Source: Pseudomonas sp. WN033 (GTDB taxonomy: Bacteria > Pseudomonadota > Gammaproteobacteria > Pseudomonadales > Pseudomonadaceae). From it: a stretch of 64,000 nucleotides of DNA. The translations under genes and the position numbers were made by a program. Shown one piece after another: positions 10,608-19,708 of this stretch (position 1 is the stretch's first letter; the number at the start of each line of letters is the position of its first letter). The notes beneath the pieces are model-generated. The model did no database searches. It was not told where the DNA came from and saw nothing but the letters and a program-made list of their open reading frames with translations. The stretch spans positions 1 through 64,000 of the forward strand of contig NSKG01000013.1 of assembly GCA_002287035.1 (NCBI GenBank), read 5' to 3'.

Positions 10608-11615
10608 ATGCCCATCGACAACAGCATCGTTCATCAGATCCACAAAAAACCTGACGGCCAACCGGCCAGCCTGACCCTGCGCGACGCCGAACTGGCCGCC
10701 AGCGAGGCCCTGGAGCAATTGCTGGCCGGCCTGATCGAAGCCTACAACAGCAAGCCGAACAAGGCCTGGGGTTACTTCCACGAGGAAAGCGGCGCCTACC
10801 CGTTCAGTGGCTGGTTGCAGCAGTTGCTGGATCAGGAGCTGGATTTCGTCGGTTTCTCGGCCAAGGCCACCGAACAGCTCAAGACCCTGATGGAAAGCTC
10901 CAATCTGGCGCTCGGCGGCCATGTGCTGTTCATCCGTTACCGTCAGGGCATGACCGCGTTTCTGGTGATTGCCCTGTTGCACCATACCGAAGGCGTTACC
11001 GTCACTGACGACCTCGATGTGGCCGCTGCCCGGCATCTGGATCTGTCCAGCCTGAACATGGCGGCGCGGATCAACCTGACCGAATGGAAACAGAACGCCA
11101 GCGCCAAGAATTACATCTCGTTCATCCGGGGCCGCAGCGGCAAGCGGGTTTCAGATTACTTCCGCGACTTCATCGGCTGCGTCGAAGGCTCCAACCCGGA
11201 AGAGGAAACCAACACCCTGTTGCAGGCCTTCAGTGACTATGTCGGTGAAGCCGAGCTGGAACCGGATGCGCTCAAGCAGAAAACCAAGGCCCTGAGTGGT
11301 TACGTCAGCAGTCAGGCGCGTCAGGGCGAACAGGTGGCGCTGGAGGAGCTGTCAGGGCTGATCGACGAGGAGCAGCCACGCGCCTTCTACGACTACATCC
11401 GTCACAAGGATTACGGTCTGGCCCCGGAAATCCCGCCGGACAAGCGCGCGGTGAGCAACTTCATGCGCTTCTATGGCAAGGCTGACGGCCTGTCGATCAG
11501 CTTTGAGGCGCATCTGCTCGGTGAGCGGGTCGAATACGATGAAAGCGAGGATGCCCTGCTGATCAAGCACCCGCCCAAGGGGCTGATTCAGCAACTGCGC
11601 AACAAGAAGCGTTAA
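10608..11615 (+). CDS. ndpA: Nucleoid-associated protein NdpA/YejK
   Basis: A DNA-binding nucleoid-associated protein of the 37 kDa family (YejK in E. coli). The 335-residue protein matches in length and in characteristic stretches such as [20 protein letters not shown] and [25 protein letters not shown]. No signal peptide or membrane segment is present. It stands alone between the SLC13 transporter and a REP hairpin pair that separates it from the convergent DUF4190 gene. The ATG at 10608 begins [13 protein letters not shown], the usual family start. Confidence 0.93.
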   Translation: MPIDNSIVHQIHKKPDGQPASLTLRDAELAASEALEQLLAGLIEAYNSKPNKAWGYFHEESGAYPFSGWLQQLLDQELDFVGFSAKATEQLKTLMESSNLALGGHVLFIRYRQGMTAFLVIALLHHTEGVTVTDDLDVAAARHLDLSSLNMAARINLTEWKQNASAKNYISFIRGRSGKRVSDYFRDFIGCVEGSNPEEETNTLLQAFSDYVGEAELEPDALKQKTKALSGYVSSQARQGEQVALEELSGLIDEEQPRAFYDYIRHKDYGLAPEIPPDKRAVSNFMRFYGKADGLSISFEAHLLGERVEYDESEDALLIKHPPKGLIQQLRNKKR

Positions 11616-11621
11616 GCATTA

Positions 11622-11686
11622 TTCGCGGCTGCAAGCCGCTCCTACCAAGGGACGCGTGTCGGGTAGGAGCGGCTTGCAGCCGCGAA
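11622..11686. repeat. REP hairpin pair (BIME-like)
   Basis: Two inverted copies of a REP unit face each other. The left reads TTCGCGGCTGCAAGCCGCTC and the right is its reverse complement, separated by about 16 bp; each unit also has its own small GC palindrome. This is the common Pseudomonas REP type. It lies between the convergent ndpA and DUF4190 genes, where such pairs often act as mRNA-end stabilisers or terminators. Confidence 0.9.
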
Positions 11687-11700
11687 AAAGACCTCACCCC

Positions 11701-12219
11701 TCAACGATAAACCAGCGATCCCTCAGTCGAGAGGATCATGACCATCACCAGCCACGACAGCAACCCCAGATAACCCAGCACCAGCCCACCCAGCGCCAGA
11801 CCATCGCCCTTGAGCTGACCATTGCTGCGACGAATGTTGGCGCGCGCCACGTGGCCACAAACCACCGCTATCAGCGAGCCCAGAAACAGTAAACCCACAA
11901 TACCCATCACCAGACTTAGCACCGCCAAACCCGAGGTTCTGACTGCACCGCTAGCCGGCTGCCGCGGCACCGTCGAGGCAGCCGGCTCCGGCTCGGCAAC
12001 CGCATCCAGCTCTACCTCCCAGCTCGATGCCGTCGCCGTGTCGGTACGCCGCTGAATCTCGGTAGCCTGCCCACCCGTCGCGACAAAGCTGACCGGATCA
12101 CCCTGACTCGGCATACCCAGACCTTTCCAGTCCGAGAACCCATAGCTATAGCGGCGGCCATTGCTACCGCGCACCACACCCGGTTTTGCCCCGGGCACAT
12201 CTAATACAACACCGTCCAT
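11701..12219 (-). CDS. DUF4190-type membrane protein
   Basis: Function unknown. The 172-residue protein has a soluble N-terminal part that resembles a small beta domain (GVVRGSNGRRYSYGFSDWKG), a Pro/Ala-rich linker, and two C-terminal membrane segments (about 97-122 and 142-165) separated by GHVARANIRRSNGQLKGDGLALGG, the hallmark of DUF4190 proteins. The ATG ending at 12219 is preceded by a purine-rich GGAGGG stretch. It lies 41 bp after the UMF1 transporter gene on the same strand and may be the last gene of a TetR/beta-lactamase/GNAT/MFS run. Confidence 0.8.
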   Translation of the reverse strand: MDGVVLDVPGAKPGVVRGSNGRRYSYGFSDWKGLGMPSQGDPVSFVATGGQATEIQRRTDTATASSWEVELDAVAEPEPAASTVPRQPASGAVRTSGLAVLSLVMGIVGLLFLGSLIAVVCGHVARANIRRSNGQLKGDGLALGGLVLGYLGLLSWLVMVMILSTEGSLVYR

Positions 12220-12260
12220 CAATGTCCCTCACCCTCCATGAACCAAACCGGCAACTCGCC

Positions 12261-13595
12261 TCAAGCCGCCTCATCACGCCACTGCTCGGCGGCTTCAGCA
12301 CCGCGCGCCTCGCGCAGCGGTAACACGGCGATGATCGCCAGCACGAACAGCAGCATGCAGAACAAAATCGCGTCGGCCAGGCCGACGCCCCATTGAATCA
12401 GACCCAGGCCGAACATGCCAAACACCGCTGCCAGCTTGGAGGCCATGCCCCATAGCCCGAAGAATTCGGCAGCCTTGCCCTTGGGCGTCAGTACGCCTAC
12501 CAGCGCGCGGGTGGCCGATTGGGACGAACCCAGACTGGCACCGGCCAGCACACCGGCTACCAGAAATACGTACTGGGCCTCCCAGCTGACCCCAAACCAG
12601 CGCGCCAGAAAGCCAGTCAGCGCCGGGGTTTGCCAGATTGCCAGGATCGCCACCAGCCACAGGCTCAGGGTGATCAGATAGGTGGTGCGTGCACCGATCC
12701 GGCTTTGCAGCCAGCCAAACCCCAGCGCCCCGATGGTGGCGGTGATCTGCACGGTAATGAACATCAGCACCCGTACATTCTCATCCCAGCCAATCACCTG
12801 GGCGCCGTAGATGAACGAGAAGGCAATGATGATGTAGACGCCGGCCATGGCGAAGAATACCGACACCAGCAGATAGCGCAGGTCACGAAAATGACTGACC
12901 TCGCGCCAGGTGGTCAGCACCCGGTTCAGACCGATCCCCAGCAGGTTCTGGTCAACCGGCAGGCGCTTGCCGCTATGCCGCTCCTTGAGCCAAACAAAGG
13001 TGGGAATGGCTGCAATCAGGAAGAAGGCCGCCGCGAAAGGTCCGACCCAACGAATGGTGTCGTAGTTGTCGGCCGATACTTCGCCAAGAAACACCAGGGC
13101 AAAGGCGGCAGCTACCAGCCCGCCAACATAACCCAGGGCCCAGCCAAACCCGGAAATCCAGCCAAGTGCCTGGCGCGGCCCCAGATCCGGCAGAAAGCTG
13201 GCTATAAAGCCCTCGCCTATGGAGTAGGCGAAATTCGATAGCACGATCAGCACCACCGCCAGGGTCAGCCAGCCCGGCTCAATCAGATACAGCATGGCGG
13301 TGGTAACCACGGTCAGCAGATAGCTGGCGAACAGAAAGCGCTTGCGGCTGTGGGTGTAATCCATGATCGCGCCGCAGACCGGATTGGCCACCACCACCAT
13401 CAGGTAGCTGAGCGCCAAGGCCAGACTCCAGAGCAGATTGCCGAGCCGATAGTCCGGGGCATCGCCAACGATTACCCGGGTAAACAGGTCACCGTAGATC
13501 ACGGTAATGATCAGCAGTGTATAGCCCTGATTGGCGAAATCGAACATCGCCCAACCAAAGATTTCGCGTTTCGGGGCCAGCTCGGTAGCGCTCAT
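12261..13595 (-). CDS. MFS transporter, UMF1 / Atg22-like family
   Basis: An inner-membrane major facilitator of the UMF1 group, related to the fungal vacuolar effluxer Atg22. The 444-residue protein has about twelve hydrophobic segments and the family opening KREIFGWAMFDFANQGYTLLI. The loop DYTHSRKRFLF after the second or third segment is the usual MFS A-like motif. The substrate is unknown; amino-acid efflux is established only for the fungal relatives. It starts 17 bp after the GNAT stop, suggesting one transcript with GNAT and beta-lactamase. Confidence 0.9.
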   Translation of the reverse strand: MSATELAPKREIFGWAMFDFANQGYTLLIITVIYGDLFTRVIVGDAPDYRLGNLLWSLALALSYLMVVVANPVCGAIMDYTHSRKRFLFASYLLTVVTTAMLYLIEPGWLTLAVVLIVLSNFAYSIGEGFIASFLPDLGPRQALGWISGFGWALGYVGGLVAAAFALVFLGEVSADNYDTIRWVGPFAAAFFLIAAIPTFVWLKERHSGKRLPVDQNLLGIGLNRVLTTWREVSHFRDLRYLLVSVFFAMAGVYIIIAFSFIYGAQVIGWDENVRVLMFITVQITATIGALGFGWLQSRIGARTTYLITLSLWLVAILAIWQTPALTGFLARWFGVSWEAQYVFLVAGVLAGASLGSSQSATRALVGVLTPKGKAAEFFGLWGMASKLAAVFGMFGLGLIQWGVGLADAILFCMLLFVLAIIAVLPLREARGAEAAEQWRDEAA

Positions 13596-13612
13596 CGCAG
13601 CTCCTCTGGTTC

Positions 13613-14095
13613 TTATAATGACTTCTGCCAGAACATAGCCCGGCCCATCTCCGGGTCCAGCTCATAACCGGCATAGCCCAGCTTGCGATAGGCCGCCTGG
13701 GCTACCCGATTGCCTTCGAGTACCTCCAGCGTCAGCTTGCAGCAGCCCCGTTCCCGGGCAATACGCTCCACCTCTTCCAGCAGTTGCTGGCTAAGGCCCT
13801 GACCCCGAAACTCCGGCAGCACTACTACATCGTGGATGTTGATCAGCGGCTGGGCAACGAAGGTCGAGAAGCCTTCAAAACAGTTCACCAGCCCGGCGGG
13901 TTGACCATCGACCCGGGCCAGCACACTGAAGGCATGCGGCAAACCCGCCAGCTTGCCCACCAGGCTGGCCTTGACCGACTCGGACAACGGCTCGCCGCCG
14001 CCCATAGGGTCACGGGCATAGGCGTCGAGCAGGCCGACAATTGCCTGGGCATCATCGGGGTCATGGTAATTGGCTTGGCTGAGAGTAAGGGTCAT
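13613..14095 (-). CDS. GNAT family N-acetyltransferase
   Basis: A cytosolic acetyl-CoA-dependent acetyltransferase whose substrate cannot be inferred. The 160 residues end in a classic GNAT core: strand INIHDVVVLPEF, acetyl-CoA loop RGQGLSQQLLE (about 97-107), and LEVLEGNRVAQAAYRKLGY. It lies 18 bp downstream of the OXA-type beta-lactamase and 17 bp upstream of the MFS transporter, all on the minus strand. That setting would suit detoxification, but this is only context. Confidence 0.9.
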   Translation of the reverse strand: MTLTLSQANYHDPDDAQAIVGLLDAYARDPMGGGEPLSESVKASLVGKLAGLPHAFSVLARVDGQPAGLVNCFEGFSTFVAQPLINIHDVVVLPEFRGQGLSQQLLEEVERIARERGCCKLTLEVLEGNRVAQAAYRKLGYAGYELDPEMGRAMFWQKSL

Positions 14096-14113
14096 GCGGC
14101 TGGCTCCGTTGTT

Positions 14114-14908
14114 TCACTGATTATCTGGCAGCGCCTGGATAGAACGCAGAATATCGCGACCAATGGCCTCGCGCTTGGGCAAATCGTCCAGCCGATTGGG
14201 CGTATCAATATTGAGGGCAAAAAATACCGGGCCTTGCGGCCATTCGACCCAGCCCACCCACCAGCCATACCGGCCTTGCCAACCGGTCTTGGCGCGCAAA
14301 ATCCAGTCACGCCCGGCTTCAACGATCAGAATATCCTTTACCAGCCGCTGATGTTCGAGCCGGAAAGGCAACAGGTTGCGGTACAGGCGCTGGAGAAATT
14401 CGATCTGCTCATGGGCGGAAATGGCCAGAGCCCCATCGATCCAGTATGGCCCCTGTTCAGTACTCAGATCAGCGTTGCCATAGCTGCTGTACTGCAGGTA
14501 TTGCCGGGCCTGCGATTCACCAATCAGCCCGGCAAACTGTTCGTAAACCCATACGGTGGAGTTGCGCATCGACGAGCGCAAGTCCTGATCCTGGTTGTGC
14601 GCAGCGAAACTGCGCTCCACTCCGTCCCAGACAAAGATCTGGAACTCATCCCGCACGACACCAGCCTCAAGGGCAAACAGGGCGTGCGCAATCTTGAAAG
14701 TCGAGGCTGGTGAGAAGCGCTGCTGCGCTCGTTGCGGGTTGTGTACCCAAAGCTGGTCCTGCTGGCCGCGCTGATCAAGCACCACCAGGGTTCCGCTGGC
14801 CTGATGCTGATCAAACACTGCTGCCCAATCCGGTCGCTGCTGCTCCGGGGCGGCCTGTACCCAAGCGGTCATAAACCAGAAACTGCAGATAAACAGCAAA
14901 ACGCGCAT
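14114..14908 (-). CDS. blaOXA: Class D beta-lactamase, OXA-2-like
   Basis: A periplasmic serine beta-lactamase. The 264-residue precursor has a signal peptide (about 1-20, ending WVQAA). All class D motifs are present: S69-T-F-K72 (acylated serine and carboxylated lysine), S117-T-V119, Y143-G-N145 and K207-T-G209. Long blocks resemble OXA-2 as I remember it, for example HNQDQDLRS, NSTVWVYE, LVKDILIVEAG and WWVGWVEWP, with clear differences elsewhere (IAHALFAL, YSSYGNADLS). No integron attC-like site or insertion sequence is visible around it, and base composition is near that of the neighbours, so it looks chromosomal. A TetR regulator lies 29 bp upstream and a GNAT gene 18 bp downstream. The substrate spectrum cannot be predicted from this reading. 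Confidence 0.95.
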   Translation of the reverse strand: MRVLLFICSFWFMTAWVQAAPEQQRPDWAAVFDQHQASGTLVVLDQRGQQDQLWVHNPQRAQQRFSPASTFKIAHALFALEAGVVRDEFQIFVWDGVERSFAAHNQDQDLRSSMRNSTVWVYEQFAGLIGESQARQYLQYSSYGNADLSTEQGPYWIDGALAISAHEQIEFLQRLYRNLLPFRLEHQRLVKDILIVEAGRDWILRAKTGWQGRYGWWVGWVEWPQGPVFFALNIDTPNRLDDLPKREAIGRDILRSIQALPDNQ

Positions 14909-14937
14909 GGGCTCTCCCTGTCCAGTATGAAAGTCGA

Positions 14938-15570
14938 TCAGTTATGTGATTGCAGGGCAGCCAGGCACATGTGTTCCATCTCCTGCGCCCACTGACGCAA
15001 TTGAGACTCATCGAGCTGTACCAGCATGGCATAGCGACGCCCGCCCCAAACCGCCAGATGCAGGGCTTCGACCCGGCTCGGCGAGGGTGGTTCCGGCAGG
15101 TCGGTACAGGCATCGACGACCCGTTGCCACATTGCTGTCAGTTCTTCGCTGGCGCGCCGCTGGTGTTTCTGCTCAGCAATCTGTGCCTCCAGCGCCAGCA
15201 TGTCCGGGTGGAACCAGGACAGCTCGGTACGTTCCAGTCCACACAGCAGCCGGATCAGCCGGTGAATGCGCTGCTGCCAGGTCAGATCGGCAGGCACAAC
15301 TACCTGTTCGTCGACCGTACGAATCAGGGTTTCGATGCAATGGCGTACATAGCCCGAGTGCAGTGCCTGTTTGCTGGGGAAGTAGTCGTACAACGTACCC
15401 ACCGCTACTCCGGCCTCCAACGCCACCGCCCGGGTGGTCAGACGCTCCCAGCCTTCACGTTGCCAAATCCGAACATAGGTATCGAAAATTGCCTGCACGG
15501 TAAACCGTGCACGCGCCTGGGTCGGCCGCTTGAGTGGCTTGGTACGGGTCTGGCGGGGCGGCGTCTTCAT
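14938..15570 (-). CDS. TetR-family transcriptional regulator
   Basis: A one-component repressor type protein of 210 residues. The N-terminal helix-turn-helix is clear (about 45-66: LTTRAVALEAGVAVGTLYDYFPSK), followed by an all-helical ligand domain with no recognised effector. I chose the ATG at 15570 (MKTPPRQTR); a GTG at 15591 in the same frame is possible and neither has a strong ribosome site. It is divergent from the DUF2855 gene and 29 bp upstream of the beta-lactamase, so it could control either or both directions from the 82 bp gap. Confidence 0.88.
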   Translation of the reverse strand: MKTPPRQTRTKPLKRPTQARARFTVQAIFDTYVRIWQREGWERLTTRAVALEAGVAVGTLYDYFPSKQALHSGYVRHCIETLIRTVDEQVVVPADLTWQQRIHRLIRLLCGLERTELSWFHPDMLALEAQIAEQKHQRRASEELTAMWQRVVDACTDLPEPPSPSRVEALHLAVWGGRRYAMLVQLDESQLRQWAQEMEHMCLAALQSHN

Positions 15571-15652
15571 GCCCGGCGATATCCGAACCACGCCGCCCCA
15601 AGGTGGCGATAAAGTGTATTGACCATTACTGAACTGCCTTCAGGACCTCATC
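15571..15652. promoter_or_regulatory. Divergent control region between tetR and DUF2855 gene
   Basis: The gap holds a possible -35 element TTGACC (15619-15624) and a short inverted repeat, CTGAA-CTGCC-TTCAG (15629-15643), either of which might belong to an operator of the adjacent TetR protein. No convincing paired -10 box is visible. The functional claim rests only on the divergent arrangement. Confidence 0.35.
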
Positions 15653-16759
15653 ATGACTCTTGTTACCCAGTTGCAAACCGACCAGCGCGAGCTGGGCACA
15701 ACCCGCCTGACCACGCTTGAACAACCTGCCCTGCAGGCCGGCGAAGCACGACTGAAAATCGGCCGCCTGGCGCTGACTGCCAACAATATCACCTATGCCG
15801 CCTTTGGCGACACGCCACACCTGCGCTACTGGGACTTCTATCCGACCGGCAGCCAGGGCTGGGGCCACATGCCGGCCTGGGGCTTTGCCGAAGTGGTCGA
15901 AACCACCGTCGAGGGGCTGGCCATCGGCGAGCGCTTCTACGGGTTCTGGCCGATCGCCAGCGAGGTAGTGATGCAGCCGGTGCGGATCACCGAACGTGGT
16001 TTCTACGACGGCAGCGCGCACCGGCTGGAGCTGACCTCGGCCTACAACCAGTACCAGCGCATCAGCACCGACGCCGCCTACCGGGCCGAAAACGAGAACT
16101 ACCAGATGCTGTTGCGTCCGCTGTTCATCACCTCGTTCATGCTGGCTGACTTTCTTGAGGACAACCAGTTCTTCGGCGCCCGCCGGGTGATCATTTCCAG
16201 CGCTTCGAGCAAGACCGCCTACGGCACTGCGTTCTGCCTGGAGCAACTACCGGGGCTGGAACTGATCGGCCTGACCTCGGCGCGCAACTGCGCCTTTGTC
16301 GACAGCCTTGGCTGCTACAGCCGTAGCGTCAGTTATGACAAACTGGAAAGCCTGAGTGCCGACGTACCTACGCTGTATGTCGATTTTTCCGGCAATGACG
16401 ATCTGCGCGCCCGCATCCACAGCCACTTCGATGAAGCGCTCAAATACAACTGCTACGCCGGTTCGGCCCATTCCCAGGACCACCTCAGCGCCAGCGCCAT
16501 TCCGCCGACCGGGCCAAAACCCGAGCCCTACTTCGCCCCCTACCAGATTCGCAAGCGCAATGCCGACTGGGGGCCAGCCGAAGTCACCCGGCGTTTCAAT
16601 GAAGCTCAACTGGCGTTTATCCGCCGGGTCAGCGACAGTGCCAAGCCCTGGATGAACGTTACCGAGCATCAGGGCCTGGAAGCCGGTCAGCAACTGATCC
16701 GCAATCTGGTCGACGGTCGTGTCGACGCCAATTGCGGACATGTGCTGGTACTCGAATGA
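15653..16759 (+). CDS. DUF2855 family protein (quinone-reductase-like fold)
   Basis: Function unknown. The 368-residue protein matches DUF2855 in length and in stretches such as LTANNITYAAFGDTPHLRYWDFYP and IISSASSKTAYGTAFCLE; the latter resembles the nucleotide-binding part of medium-chain reductases, although the usual Gly-rich loop is altered. An N-terminal GroES-like part followed by a Rossmann-like part is likely. No signal peptide or membrane segment is seen. It is divergent from a TetR gene and is a likely target of it. A structured repeat lies 31 bp beyond its stop. Confidence 0.85.
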   Translation: MTLVTQLQTDQRELGTTRLTTLEQPALQAGEARLKIGRLALTANNITYAAFGDTPHLRYWDFYPTGSQGWGHMPAWGFAEVVETTVEGLAIGERFYGFWPIASEVVMQPVRITERGFYDGSAHRLELTSAYNQYQRISTDAAYRAENENYQMLLRPLFITSFMLADFLEDNQFFGARRVIISSASSKTAYGTAFCLEQLPGLELIGLTSARNCAFVDSLGCYSRSVSYDKLESLSADVPTLYVDFSGNDDLRARIHSHFDEALKYNCYAGSAHSQDHLSASAIPPTGPKPEPYFAPYQIRKRNADWGPAEVTRRFNEAQLAFIRRVSDSAKPWMNVTEHQGLEAGQQLIRNLVDGRVDANCGHVLVLE

Positions 16760-16790
16760 GCCTGAAAGCAATCAAGAAATCAGGATATAT

Positions 16791-16911
16791 CTGAAAACGT
16801 AGGCGAGGCAGACAAGACAAGGCAAAAACGGCCGAAAGAGCGGAGTTTACGCGTCTGTAAATGAGCATCTTGAGGCCGTTTTTAACGCAGTATTGTCAAC
16901 ACAGGTAGTTT
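16791..16911. repeat. Dispersed ~130 bp structured repeat, copy 2
   Basis: Similar over its whole length to the element at 803-934 and in the same orientation. The outer stem here is AAAAACGGCC (16824-16833) with GGCCGTTTTT (16874-16883); relative to copy 1, one A-T pair has become G-C on both sides, a compensatory change. The inner hairpin keeps TTTAC/GTAAA but has a different loop. The right end overlaps the TAA stop codon of the ABC permease gene. Terminal inverted repeats are weaker than in copy 1. Confidence 0.8.
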
Positions 16912-17671
16912 ACGGCTTAAGCTTGTAGCCGGTACGAAAAATCCACCAGACCAGAGTCAGACATACGCTCAGAAATACCAGGGTCATGCCGACACTGACG
17001 CCAATGTGCACATCGGCGGCGCCATAAAAACTCCAGCGGAAACCGCTGATCAGGTACACCACCGGATTGAACAGGGTCACGGTCTGCCAGAACGGCGGCA
17101 GCATGGTGATTGAGTAGAAACTGCCACCAAGAAATGCCAGCGGCGTGACAATCATCAGCGGGATGATCTGCAGCTTCTCGAACCCGTCAGCCCAGACCCC
17201 GATGATGAAACCGAACAGGCTGAAGGTCACCGCCGTCAGAATCAGAAAAGCCAGCATCCAGAACGGATGCTGGATCTGATAGTCGACGAACAGCCGCGCC
17301 GTAACCAGCACCAGCAACCCGAGCAGTACCGACTTGGTCGCCGCCGCGCCAACATAGCCCACAACGATTTCCACCGGCGAGACCGGCGCCGACAGCACCT
17401 CGTAGATGGTGCCGGTGAACTTGGGCATGTAGATGCCAAACGAGGCATTGGAAATGCTTTCGTTGAGCAACAGCAGCATGATCAGCCCGGGAATGATGAA
17501 AGCCCCATAGCTGACCCCGTCGATCTCGGCCATGCGCGTACCGATCGCTGCGCCGAAGACGATGAAATACAGCGAGGTGGAAATCACCGGCGAGGCAATG
17601 CTCTGTAACACGGTGCGCCACATGCGCGCCATTTCAGCCTTGTAGATAGCCTGGATACCGTACAGATTCAT
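16910..17671 (-). CDS. ABC-2 type transporter permease (YadH-like)
   Basis: The membrane half of an ABC exporter. The 253-residue protein has six hydrophobic segments and the ABC-2 permease pattern, with the long family stretch [21 protein letters not shown] and [16 protein letters not shown]. It resembles the YadGH pair of E. coli, whose substrate is not firmly known. It overlaps the ATPase gene by 4 nt (ATGA type junction), so the two are coupled. The last codons end GYKLKP and the stop lies within a structured repeat. Confidence 0.92.
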   Translation of the reverse strand: MNLYGIQAIYKAEMARMWRTVLQSIASPVISTSLYFIVFGAAIGTRMAEIDGVSYGAFIIPGLIMLLLLNESISNASFGIYMPKFTGTIYEVLSAPVSPVEIVVGYVGAAATKSVLLGLLVLVTARLFVDYQIQHPFWMLAFLILTAVTFSLFGFIIGVWADGFEKLQIIPLMIVTPLAFLGGSFYSITMLPPFWQTVTLFNPVVYLISGFRWSFYGAADVHIGVSVGMTLVFLSVCLTLVWWIFRTGYKLKP

Positions 17672-18624
17672 GCGCCCTCCCCAACTCGCAGACGCGGCTG
17701 TTCCTGCCCTTGCAGCAGCCCAACGAAGATATCTTCCAGTGAACTCTGCGAGGAATGCAGATCCTTGAACTCAAGGCCTTCGCGCTCGAGCTGACGCAGC
17801 AGATCAGCCACCCCGGTCTGCTCGCACGTGGCATCGAAGGTGTAGACCAGAACGTGGCCCTCATCGGCCAGGGTCAGGGCATGACAGGCCAGCGCCGAGG
17901 GGATCTCGGTGATCGGCTGCTGCAACTGAATGGTCAATTGACGGGTACCGAGCTTGCGCATCAAGGTGGCCTTGTCTTCGACCAGCAGTAGCTCGCCATG
18001 GTTGATCACCCCGATGCGATCGGCCATTTCCTCGGCCTCTTCGATGTAATGGGTGGTGAGGATGATGGTCACGCCGTTATCACGCAGGCGCCGCACCATG
18101 GCCCACATGTCGCGACGCAGCTCGACATCGACACCGGCCGTCGGCTCATCGAGAAACAGCACCTGGGGTTCATGGACCAACGCCTTGGCAATCAGCACCC
18201 GGCGCTTCATCCCACCGGACAACGCCATGATCCGCTCGTTGCGCTTATCCCACAGCGACAGCTCACGAAGAATCCGCTCGATCAGCGCTTCGTCCGGCGC
18301 CTTGCCGAACAGTCCACGGCTCAGGCGTACGGTAGCCAGCACCGTGTCGAACATGTTGTTGGTCAACTCCTGGGGTACCAGGCCGATCAGACTGCGGGCC
18401 TTGCGATAATGCCGCACGATGTCGTGCTCCCCTACCAGCACCTGGCCGGCCGTGGGATTGACCAGCCCGCAAACAATGCTGATCAGGGTGGTCTTGCCTG
18501 CTCCATTGGGGCCGAGCAAGGCAAAGATTTCACCCCGGCGAATTTCCAGACTGACACCCTTGAGCGCCTGAAACCCCGAGTCGTAGGTTTTTGCCAGATC
18601 CCTGACAGTGATGATCGCGCTCAC
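17668..18624 (-). CDS. ABC transporter ATP-binding protein (YadG-like)
   Basis: The ATPase partner of the downstream permease. Visible motifs are Walker [10 protein letters not shown] (38-46), Q-loop region [10 protein letters not shown], signature LSGGMKRRV and Walker [13 protein letters not shown] with [10 protein letters not shown] as the H-loop. The 318 residues include a C-terminal extension after the nucleotide-binding domain, usual for YadG/DrrA-type exporters. I chose the GTG start at 18624, seven bases after AGGGAGC; a longer frame to 18669 lacks support. No other transport gene is adjacent. Confidence 0.93.
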   Translation of the reverse strand: MSAIITVRDLAKTYDSGFQALKGVSLEIRRGEIFALLGPNGAGKTTLISIVCGLVNPTAGQVLVGEHDIVRHYRKARSLIGLVPQELTNNMFDTVLATVRLSRGLFGKAPDEALIERILRELSLWDKRNERIMALSGGMKRRVLIAKALVHEPQVLFLDEPTAGVDVELRRDMWAMVRRLRDNGVTIILTTHYIEEAEEMADRIGVINHGELLLVEDKATLMRKLGTRQLTIQLQQPITEIPSALACHALTLADEGHVLVYTFDATCEQTGVADLLRQLEREGLEFKDLHSSQSSLEDIFVGLLQGQEQPRLRVGEGA

Positions 18625-18696
18625 AATAGCTCCCTGTTTGTTGCAGTCATTGACCGGCACACCGGTCATCGCTAGCGTTCAACTTACTAACCCCGA

Positions 18697-19632
18697 TCAG
18701 GCCGCTGACAGGGCAAAGCCGAAGCGCGGGAAGTGCACATGCAGCAGCCCGGCACGCTCGTCCTCGCGGGCAATGATGATCTGCTCGGCGTCTTCGTAGA
18801 CCAACGTGCCCGCTACCGGATCGGTACCATAATCTACGGCATTGACACTGACCGCTTGACCCGCCTGCAACCCAAGCGGGCTGGCAAATGTGCTCTCGGG
18901 CACGGCTTGCGGGGTTGCCGCCTGGGCGATGCCGATTGCCTCGGCGGCGCTCAGTTCGGTATGGGCGCCATGTCCCACATCGGCAATGCGCTGCATCCAG
19001 GCTCTGACCGCCGGGTAACCGTCCAGTGCCTCGGCCACGGCCGCGTTGCTGGCGACAAACCACAGCGGATGGTAATAGGCGAAATCAGCAATGCAGGCCA
19101 GCTCGCCCAGCAGGTAATCGCCATTGCGATCGAGCTGGGTTTCCAGCCGCCCCAACAGAGTCGGCCACTGGGACAATGCCACCTGGGTATCCAGACGGCT
19201 GGCCGTGCCACCACTGAAGAGCTTCTGGCGATCGGCCACGAAGCCCTTGATCACCTCTTCCGGCATCCCGGCAAACCGCGCAGCCAGGCCTTTGGGCTGA
19301 AAATTGATCGCCACCGCGTGCTGAAACAGTACCTGATCGGCGAACTGGGCCAGCGCCGTGGCTGCCGCTTCACGCCCTTCCGGGAACAGGGCCGGGGTGG
19401 CCTTTTCCTGCTCCAGACGCCGGGCGATCAGCGCGGTATCACAGTAGATGTCTGCGCCAATCTGCAGTACCGGGGTGCGTCGGTAACCGCCGGTCAGCGC
19501 GGTCAGGTCCGGCTTGGGCATGACCGGAGGAATCAGTACCGAGTGCCAGGACAGGCCCTTGAAGCCCATTAGCAGGCGGGCTTTCTCGGCGAACGGCGAT
19601 TGCGGGTAATGATGCAGGATCAGGTCGGTCAT
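18697..19632 (-). CDS. Glutathione S-transferase family protein
   Basis: A probable soluble GST-superfamily protein of 311 residues, longer than a standard ~210-residue GST. The N-terminal thioredoxin-like part begins MTDLILHHYPQSPFAEKARLLMG, with the SPFAEK segment at the usual active-site position. A helical GST C-terminal domain follows, and then about 90 extra residues (PLGLQAGQAVSVNAVDYGTDP) that resemble no domain I recognise. The ATG at 19632 follows GGAGA; the longer open frame adds an unlikely tail. Substrate unknown. Confidence 0.85.
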   Translation of the reverse strand: MTDLILHHYPQSPFAEKARLLMGFKGLSWHSVLIPPVMPKPDLTALTGGYRRTPVLQIGADIYCDTALIARRLEQEKATPALFPEGREAAATALAQFADQVLFQHAVAINFQPKGLAARFAGMPEEVIKGFVADRQKLFSGGTASRLDTQVALSQWPTLLGRLETQLDRNGDYLLGELACIADFAYYHPLWFVASNAAVAEALDGYPAVRAWMQRIADVGHGAHTELSAAEAIGIAQAATPQAVPESTFASPLGLQAGQAVSVNAVDYGTDPVAGTLVYEDAEQIIIAREDERAGLLHVHFPRFGFALSAA

Positions 19633-19708
19633 GGGGATTCTCCGTTGAAGGTCAACCCAGCTTAGCGGTGCCGCCGGCTGATGCCCAGTTGCTCGTGATG
19701 ACTGATCA

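Noticed and set aside
14090-15000. Integron cassette or IS around the beta-lactamase
   Set aside because: I looked for an attC-like inverted pair, an integrase or transposase fragment, or short flanking repeats and saw none; neighbours abut the gene at 18-30 bp.
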